Assembly (NCBI GenBank): GCA_033032175.1
Contig: CM065308.1
Location: 21,943,590 to 22,007,589 of the forward strand
Reading direction: 5' to 3'
DNA: 64,000 nucleotides
Source of the DNA: Saturnia japonica
Taxonomy: Eukaryota > Arthropoda > Insecta > Lepidoptera > Saturniidae
In this document: positions 57,201 through 64,000 of the stretch, in pieces
Layout of the letters: each line of letters starts with the position of its first letter
Numbering within the stretch: position 1 is the first letter of the stretch
Position numbers and translations under genes: made by a program
Notes under the pieces: generated by a model
Told to the model about the DNA's origin: nothing
The model's input: only the letters and a program-made list of their open reading frames with translations
Databases searched by the model: none

Positions 57201-60200
57201 CATGCAGCCAATCCTCACAAATAGTGCACTGAATCATTTCATCTTCAAACATAGCATCAGGATCAGGGTATGGTCTATGACATGTACAGTAAATTCCTAT
57301 GAAGTTTTGATTATATTTGTTATCTTCATTGAGGTTAGTTTTATTTGGTGTAAATTGACAAGGATGGAAATTAAATTTAGGGTTTCCACAGTCACACCGA
57401 AAGTTTCTTCTGGTGTATAATTCAATAAGTTCATGGTTCTCATGGCAGTTGAGACTACAAGCAAGACAGACTCCAGCTCGCTTTGTTGGATCAATTTTCG
57501 CATCAGAACAGCAGGTTAGGCAGGCATAAACAGCTTGGCGTTTGATATAACCCTGTAACAAGAAATAGTAAGTTTAAAATCTGAAGCTTAAATTTTTGAA
57601 AATTAAAATTATAAGAAAATATATATAAAACACGAAAAGTAATTTTTACCATCTCTCTGGTCACTGAATTGAAGAAATTATTAAAAAAATGAAATTAAAC
57701 ATGAGTATTTCTTATTTTACATATTTAGTAGAGGAAAAAACAATCCAAAGTTTAAGTACACTGTCAACTCGCCACTTCAAATTCAATCTGTTAACATTCT
57801 CAGTTAAAGTTGAATGGAATAGAATGTAGTGGGAATAGAGAGTAAATAAGATTCTTTTATATCTGGTAAGCTATCAGATGTATTTTAAGTATATATTGCC
57901 ATTTATCAACAGTATTTTTCTCTGAAAATTGTTTATTAGTAATAATAATTTGATTATATTATCTTAACAATTATTTGGCTTGAAAGGAAATGAGAATTCT
58001 AAAATAACTAGTTAATTAACAATAGGTTCATATTATGAACAGTCAACAAAACAAATTATTCCCAACTCAATATTTTTTCATCAAGTGTCGACACCCATAT
58101 TCTAAGTCGTTTCCTCGAAACTTCCTCAACCTCCACTCAACGGAGGTTACCTTAAGGACCACCTCAAGGAATCCTCGAAATCGGTATTCTTAGTTGTACC
58201 TCCGTCTTGTCTTAAGTAAATTTAGAGGATCCTCGAATGAGGTAGAGTCGAGGAAAAACGTCATCAAATACGTCACCGAACCATAGATTTCATCATACTC
58301 GTTGTTTTTTTTGTCTATGATCACTCGAAAGTAGAAATTTAGCTGTTATTTATTATCTGTATTTTTATCTGTGTCGCGACGCACCAGTCCTATAATCTGG
58401 GTTTACAATTTGATTTGCTTGTTAGGGATGACGATTCATTTTGAAAATAATCAATTTATAATTTGTTTTGAACTTATCACAATTTTTCAAAAACCCCTCA
58501 TAAGGAAAATAAAAATACACCATTATAATCGATGTTTTATAATTTTTAACAATCTAAAGTTGTTTTTTAAAACCATACTAAACAATCAGTTATACAAAGA
58601 TAAAGAAAGCTAATTCATTTCACAGATGTATTATTTTAATCTCTTATCCTGGTAATTTTGATGTTATGTATCATATTATAATTGGTAATTGACACCATAG
58701 AGAATGATACAAAAATGATAAAATGAATAATGATAATAAAAATGAACTTTATGTCATGTACTCAGGATTATTATAATAGTTAATTCAGAACAATCATTAT
58801 TCGTATCGTAACTTGCAATTTTGGATAATGTGAAGTTATTTCCTTTACACACACATTGATGGTCGCATAATGCTTACTTTTGAGTAATTAAGTGAAAATT
58901 TGTGATTTATATACATGTACTTGTGTACATTCAAATATTTGTAAATAATTTTATGGTTCATATCAAATCAGAAAAAAAAACGAATCTCGATTTTCTAGAT
59001 TGAAAGATAGAATCACTGGACCGATTCAGTGCTATGAATCTATTAAAAGAATTGAATATAATAAAGCTAAATATATAAATTAATAATAATCCAAATGATC
59101 GATTCTTTGATTAATCAATTTCAGATCGCCATCCATATCTTGTTAGTTGATGGTATTCGTTGTTCTAAAGTTTTAAAACTTCATATTTTATTTTAATAAC
59201 AATATATTAGCTTCACAAAATATGTCTGGGAGACAAATATCTAGTTATCTAGATAAAACCACATTTATTTAAATTTTTCAATTAATCATGAATAGTATGC
59301 AGTTCAAGGATTAACATGCTTTTTTAACTATTTGACTAGACTATTTATAAAAAATACAGTTGGATATGGTATTATTAAGATGGTTGGCAATCCTAATCAT
59401 ATATCTTAAAGAATGTGCATATTATAAATAGCTTACTCTATAATATAACACAATAATCTCAAAGCATTCTACCTTCTGCTGGAATATGCATTTTATATAT
59501 GGTGTTCATACTAATTAACTTACATGTAATTAAATTACATGTGTACATAGAATGAAGGTCATTTACAAGTTTCCACATATTGAATAAAAATAAATAGAGT
59601 AGATGGGAGAACACAAAAATCTTGGCCAAAAACAAGAATTTATATGCTTGAGAAGTTCCAAAGGAGAGCAACAAAAATAGCTATTTCTCTTAAAATAAAC
59701 AGTATGAAGAGCATTCGATTTTTATAATAAACTTAATTGGACTGTAAGAATGAAGAAAAATAGGAAACATTTTTGATAAAGATACTTTCCACTCCTTACA
59801 CCCATCTTATTCTTATGAGATGTAAGACTTAGTTTAATTTGTTAAATCAAAATTAGAAGGCAGCTATTTATGCAAAAATTTGATTTTGTGTAACATATGG
59901 TATATTTATATGTAAAATTTAGATAACAATACCAGCAACATAAAACACTTAACGTTTTGTAAGATACAGATCCTAATAAATTTTTGTAAGAAATTATTTG
60001 TAGACGCAGCAACAATAATAATACGCCATTTCCTTCATACATTACTATACCAAAAGTTTATACTTAAGTTTTCAAAACAGATCAGAAGAGAAACTCGCAA
60101 CTTAGCACTACTCGTAAAAACTATTTCTTTTAACTTTTGCACATGAGATTTAGTAAACATTAAATTATGTTCGTCAAAAGAAACATTTTGGGTCATCATA

Positions 60201-60389
60201 TTGCCAGCCATATTTGGTAGCGTGGACCGTTGATTGAGGGTAAAGAGATATAACTTTGTTTACCTTAGAATAAGTGCAGTTTTTATCATCTGAAGCTCCT
60301 AGTACAGCATTAGCGTCTTCTTCGAATTCCTCTTGTTCTTGCAGAACATCCATCATTGTTACAACTTTTTCTCCTTCACATTCTGCCAT
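54250..60389 (-). CDS. UBR7: Putative E3 ubiquitin ligase UBR7
   Basis: Two coding exons: 60389-60264 (42 aa from MAECEGEKVV; an in-frame TAG lies upstream) and 57552-54250, joined in phase 0 as CTYSK-GYIKRQAVYAC. The UBR box (about residues 43-115) has the Cys/His set CLACSLNCHENHEL and NFRCDCGNPKF. The PHD-type finger (about 137-195) has IYCTCHRPYPDPD and MIQCTICEDWLHASHL. The C-terminal domain (about 1005-1142) has CLRQKGVQRIFRGATFW and LCTCNECLTMY and ends DGVYFCR. Animal UBR7 is about 425 aa; here the linker is expanded to about 800 residues of Asp/Glu/Ser/Thr-rich sequence with tandem repeats. An in-frame stop at 55966-55968 and a compensating slip near 55818 break the frame over about 150 bp. 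The family is nuclear and linked to histone H2B ubiquitination. AATAAA follows at about 54161. Confidence 0.9.
55085..56300 (-). repeat. Coding tandem repeats of about 43 aa in UBR7
   Basis: About nine imperfect units of about 129 bp, for example MDISESTEVNTNIDITLDNL followed by KDSELCTKTQDQFTESIDKE. The central units are most alike; the outer ones are more diverged. They are acidic and likely disordered. Confidence 0.85.
57553..60263 (-). other. UBR7 intron 1
   Basis: A 2.7-kb AT-rich intron. A CCTCG-rich block (58090-58280) may be a small repeat. At about 59627-59680 the plus strand reads IYMLEKFQRRATKIA, like the LExVQRRATK motif of LINE reverse transcriptases; the rest is not recognisable. 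Confidence 0.5.
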
Positions 60390-62675
60390 GTCAATATCTT
60401 CTGCTGTATTTATATTGTCGGTAGACACGTATACACGCTACGCAGCAAATATAAGTTGATTTACTGGTATAAATTAGAAAAAATTAATTGAAAGTCAAAG
60501 CCGGTTACAACGTTAGGCGCCAATAGTATTTTTTTCACAACCGCGATATGCTTTTAAATTGCATTCTCTTTGGAGATATAAGTGGCGCTGTGGGCACAGC
60601 ACAGATAAACTTGTCTCTGGTGCTATAATTTTATTCGTCTCTGGCAATACAGGTGTGCTTTTGAGATCTGACAACTATTTATCTCTGCTGACAACTAACC
60701 TGCTAAAGCAGATTGGATGACAAATGGTTTATTTATATTTACATAGCTCTGTTGTACGTTCTGACCAGATAAACAAAAAATATGGGTATATTGGAGTCAA
60801 ATTTGCTTTCTCTTTGCGTTCTTCTCTGTTCTATTGATTTTCTATCAGAAGGTATAGTAACTTCAGAAAATCAGAAAGAGATAACTGAGCTGTTAAGCGG
60901 CTTAGTATATAACAAAAGTATAACTACAACGGCATAATTCATAAAGTACATCAAATGTAAAATACAAGTTTTATCTGCCATAAAAATTCTAGTACCACTT
61001 CTGTTTTCACCCGACTGCGACAATGGAGGGTTATGTTTTTCCAGCGTATGTATATAATATGTCTATTTCTTTGGTATGCTCTGTAGGTTTAGACTAGGCT
61101 TGAGGGATTTTAGCATACGAGGTGTCGTTAGGTTTGTCTTAATTGTGGGAATACCATATGCAGAGTTTGTTATCTTAAATTCAGAAAAATCGTAACTTAC
61201 ATCGCAGTGTTGAGTGTGAGAAAAGTGATAAGCTCTCTCTTTCAGACCTAAAGTTTAATATTCGCATGTTGCATTATCGCTGGCCGACTAATGCCGTTGT
61301 TAACAATAATAAAGGATAACCGACAGTAGAATAATAGTTAAAATAATAATTTGTTATACATTGCGTGGGAATGATGCATTAAATGAAATTATTCGTTATT
61401 TAAAAGTACGATAATTTTAACCATATCAGAATTTAAAAAATATGTCCTCTGGTACAGAAATTGTTGAAGCACGATAGTTTTGGTCCAATATAGGGAAATA
61501 AGATAATTTCGAAGTTGCTGGTACGATAACTGCCACGCTTTAGGTTGTGAACCCTGAGTAGAAATAGAAGTTAGTAGAACGGCTATGCACATAAAGTTCT
61601 TCCTCGAATTTCACCGGTGCCAAAATTTTCTTCCCTCAAACTTTCCCTATAATTTTCGTTTTCCCAAAATGCCGCCAGGAACATTATTTTTCCCCATATG
61701 GAGAAAAAACACCCCAATCTGGAGACCCCGCCATTGCCGTACTTCAAAATACAGCATTCTAGCATAAAAAACCGTTTATTTATTTAAAGAAGCAGTCGAT
61801 GAAGACAGTTTATGAAATGTTTTAGATTGAATTGAAAGACAGGCGTGAAAAATATTGTTTGAAATTTTTAATTGTTCGCTATAGGTAAAAAACATATGTG
61901 TTCGGGAATTTTGGTTTCAATACGGCAATTTTTCCACCCATGTACGGCAACCAAGTGGACAGCCAGCGGCAGCACTGGATCTGACAGTGTTATCAATTTA
62001 AGAGGAACGTCAAATTCATAATCGACTACAACTTTCTAATGTTCTAACTAAATTTCTAAACAACATACATACTTATTTTTCGGTTTTAACTATTTTTCTT
62101 AAGTCGCATAAAACAAAGAAACTGCTTTATCGAACTTTTTGCATCTAAAAACTATTCTGAACAAAGCGAATTGATAAACTTTTAAATTGAATAAATTGTA
62201 ATGTGCAATGAACTGTTACACTGACTACAATACATACAATAAGCTTATTTTTAATGATGTTTATGAGTATTAACTAACACATAAACAAATACAGTAAAAT
62301 GCGTTTTGCATCAATTACAAATCAATATCTGGGCAAAAGAGCTTAGCTATTTTTAAGACTCTTGCAAAAAAAAATCACATATCTTATTTTAGGTAAACTT
62401 GGAATGTAAAAAAAATTTAGATATTAATAAAATTTTGTCTAAATCGTTAGAACCCTTTCCGAGAATTCAATAAAATATTAGGTAGGTATGTATTCACCAT
62501 TGTATTTCGTTCAATCATAAATTTTAATTTACCGTTATATATTTATTAAAAAGAAAAATTTAAATATAATCTATATATATAAATCGGTAAATTATAGCAT
62601 AAAGTCAAGATAGACAAAAACTAAGCTATAGATAATATAATTATCGTTACGTTAAAAAGATTTCTGAGTAAGAAA
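60390..62675. other. Intergenic between UBR7 and RSPH9
   Basis: No gene recognised. TTAGGCGCCAAT at about 60514, 125 bp upstream of the UBR7 ATG, is E2F-like on one strand. Near 62440-62460 AAATCGTTAGAACCCTTTCC matches a word at about 52429, a likely repeat tail. Confidence 0.5.
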
Positions 62676-63491
62676 TTAAAGAAAAAAAGGAACATCCAAA
62701 CACTTGCGACCATTGCCAACGTAGAGGAAACCAGTATCCGGTGTTCTCACTTTATGAAAATACATCATTCCAGGCCAATAGAGACTTTTCAGGTAAACTA
62801 AACTCCCAGATTGCTCAAGCGACAAGTTCCAGCACCCGTTTGGGATGTCTTGATCGATTGAGTCTAAAAAATCCATACTGTAGTTATAATCCTGTCGCGT
62901 CAATAAATTCGTGTTCCAACGCTGCTGGGGTTGCCTGATATGTAAATAAGATTTCAGATGCTTTGCTTCAGGTGTTGTCAGACCGTAAAAATTAGGATTC
63001 ACGATGACCATTCCGTCAGGTTGTTTTAATAACTGCCCTCTAGCACATATTTCTGCTTCATCGCTTATATTACATATCGTTGCTGCCAAACGACTCTCTT
63101 CTTTCATAAAGCGACATCTATCGGGATGGTTTTCTTCCAACTCTTCATCTAGTACTTTTATTTTTAAAGAGGGGTCACCACGAAACGGAAACGTCGTTAG
63201 AAGGGACAGCAATTTATATTTCTTTTTTGCCTTGGGCAGTAAGCCCCAGAAATTGAAATCTGTCGTGTAGAAATACTTTCTGTCGGTCAAAGCATCGTTG
63301 TTTATGCCAACGGCAATGTGGTAGTCAAAATCCGCGGCATAAATTTGCCCCCAATACTGTATATGTGTAAAATGGTTTTCCACTTGGAGCAGTGTTAACG
63401 AGTTCTGGAGGAGTGATATCAATTCTCCCGTCAGCATCATCCCGTTGACGTTTACGTATTCTCTGTATTCCCATAGTTTGTGGACATTCAT
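62676..63491 (-). CDS. RSPH9: Radial spoke head protein 9 homolog
   Basis: A single-exon gene of 271 aa, close to the family length (276 in human). It starts MNVHKLWEYREYVNVNG. Conserved blocks are IQYWGQIYAADFDYHIAVGI, a GDPS motif, GLTTPEAKHLKSYLHIRQP, SMDFLDSIDQDIPNGCWNLS, LVYLKSLYWPGMMYFHKV and GFLYVGNGRKCLDVPFFL at the end. RSPH9 belongs to the radial spoke head of 9+2 axonemes and is needed for ciliary and sperm motility; in insects this means testis. The absence of introns could mean an ancestral single-exon gene or a retrocopy. The frame is intact, so it looks functional. Confidence 0.94.
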   Translation of the reverse strand: MNVHKLWEYREYVNVNGMMLTGELISLLQNSLTLLQVENHFTHIQYWGQIYAADFDYHIAVGINNDALTDRKYFYTTDFNFWGLLPKAKKKYKLLSLLTTFPFRGDPSLKIKVLDEELEENHPDRCRFMKEESRLAATICNISDEAEICARGQLLKQPDGMVIVNPNFYGLTTPEAKHLKSYLHIRQPQQRWNTNLLTRQDYNYSMDFLDSIDQDIPNGCWNLSLEQSGSLVYLKSLYWPGMMYFHKVRTPDTGFLYVGNGRKCLDVPFFL

Positions 63492-64000
63492 TTTTATTAT
63501 ATATTTCGACTATAAAATATAAAATCGTAATTCATTCACAAAGCCAAATTTGACAGTTTAGTTTTTCTTTCTGTCAAAATTTTATTAGGGAATTCATATG
63601 AAAGAGTTTGCACACATTTTAAATACTAAACATAGTGTTGTCATCATAATTATGTTGACATCAGAGGTTTGAGAATCTGTGGTAGATATTAAATTGTCTA
63701 AAAATATTATTATTCTATTTTAAAGCATAATACCTATAGATTCACTATTTAGGTAGTATTAATTAGTATCTGCCTGAATCCACTGCAACGAGTTAGATTT
63801 CTTTATAGAGGTTAGAGAAAATATTTCACTAAGACCGACGATAAAATTAAATGTTCTCTGTCGTTCTTGTTTGAAGATATTTTTTTAAATACTTATTTTA
63901 GCGTAAAGGCAGGAGGAACTCATTATGTTATTCCTATTCAAAGTCCTTTCTGTAGATTTATATCAATAGAAAGATATAACCTAACTCAAAAGTTCTAACG
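63492..64000. other. 5' flank of RSPH9, no gene seen
   Basis: AT-rich upstream region. No coding frame, repeat family or RNA gene was recognised up to the window edge. Confidence 0.5.

Noticed and set aside
61585..61767. Matching 60-codon frames on both strands
   Set aside because: Short, no known motif, and each is the shadow of the other; no evidence favours a gene.

Overview
The window is insect nuclear DNA, most likely from a moth or butterfly. The genes have short exons separated by GT-AG introns, the DNA is AT-rich, and the best matches are animal housekeeping genes. The repeats fit Lepidoptera: tRNA-derived SINEs, RTE, Jockey and CR1-like LINEs, a BEL/Pao LTR element, mariner and DD41D-type transposons. 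The assignment to Lepidoptera is an inference from repeat style; no species is identified.

Host genes, left to right: CHAF1B (CAF-1 p60 histone chaperone, minus, 7 exons, 3821-11100); ribosomal protein eL42/RpL36A (plus, 3 coding exons, 19770-21202); the last exon of WASHC3/CCDC53 (minus, 22187-22465); BCAS2/SPF27 splicing factor (plus, 5 exons, 38491-42452); OTUB1 deubiquitinase (plus, 5 exons, 45180-51145); UBR7 (minus, 2 coding exons, 54250-60389, with a greatly expanded repetitive acidic linker and a paired frame break); RSPH9 radial-spoke protein (minus, single exon, 62676-63491). They act independently: chromatin assembly, translation, endosomal actin control, splicing, ubiquitin removal, ubiquitin ligation and ciliary motility. 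No operon or shared pathway is visible.

Mobile DNA occupies much of the rest. From 14.4 to 19.5 kb a DD41D-type transposon with perfect 32-bp inverted repeats lies next to an RTE LINE. From 22.9 to 30.2 kb there is a young BEL/Pao retrotransposon with nearly identical LTRs and one gag/pol frameshift. From about 30.7 to 37.2 kb a hAT transposase relic is split by a 6.0-kb Jockey-clade LINE with a 10-bp target duplication. A 958-bp element with 10-bp identical termini follows just upstream of BCAS2. Introns of BCAS2 and OTUB1 carry SINEs, LINE tails and DNA transposon fragments. A degenerate mariner lies at 52.7-53.7 kb.

No undescribed multi-gene system was found. The most interesting points are coding minisatellites in CHAF1B (7-aa units) and UBR7 (about 43-aa units), the nested and rearranged insertions (a 5'-inverted SINE, a SINE split by a miniature LTR-like element, a foreign block inside a transposase), an E2F-like palindrome at CHAF1B, and the missing 5' exons of WASHC3.
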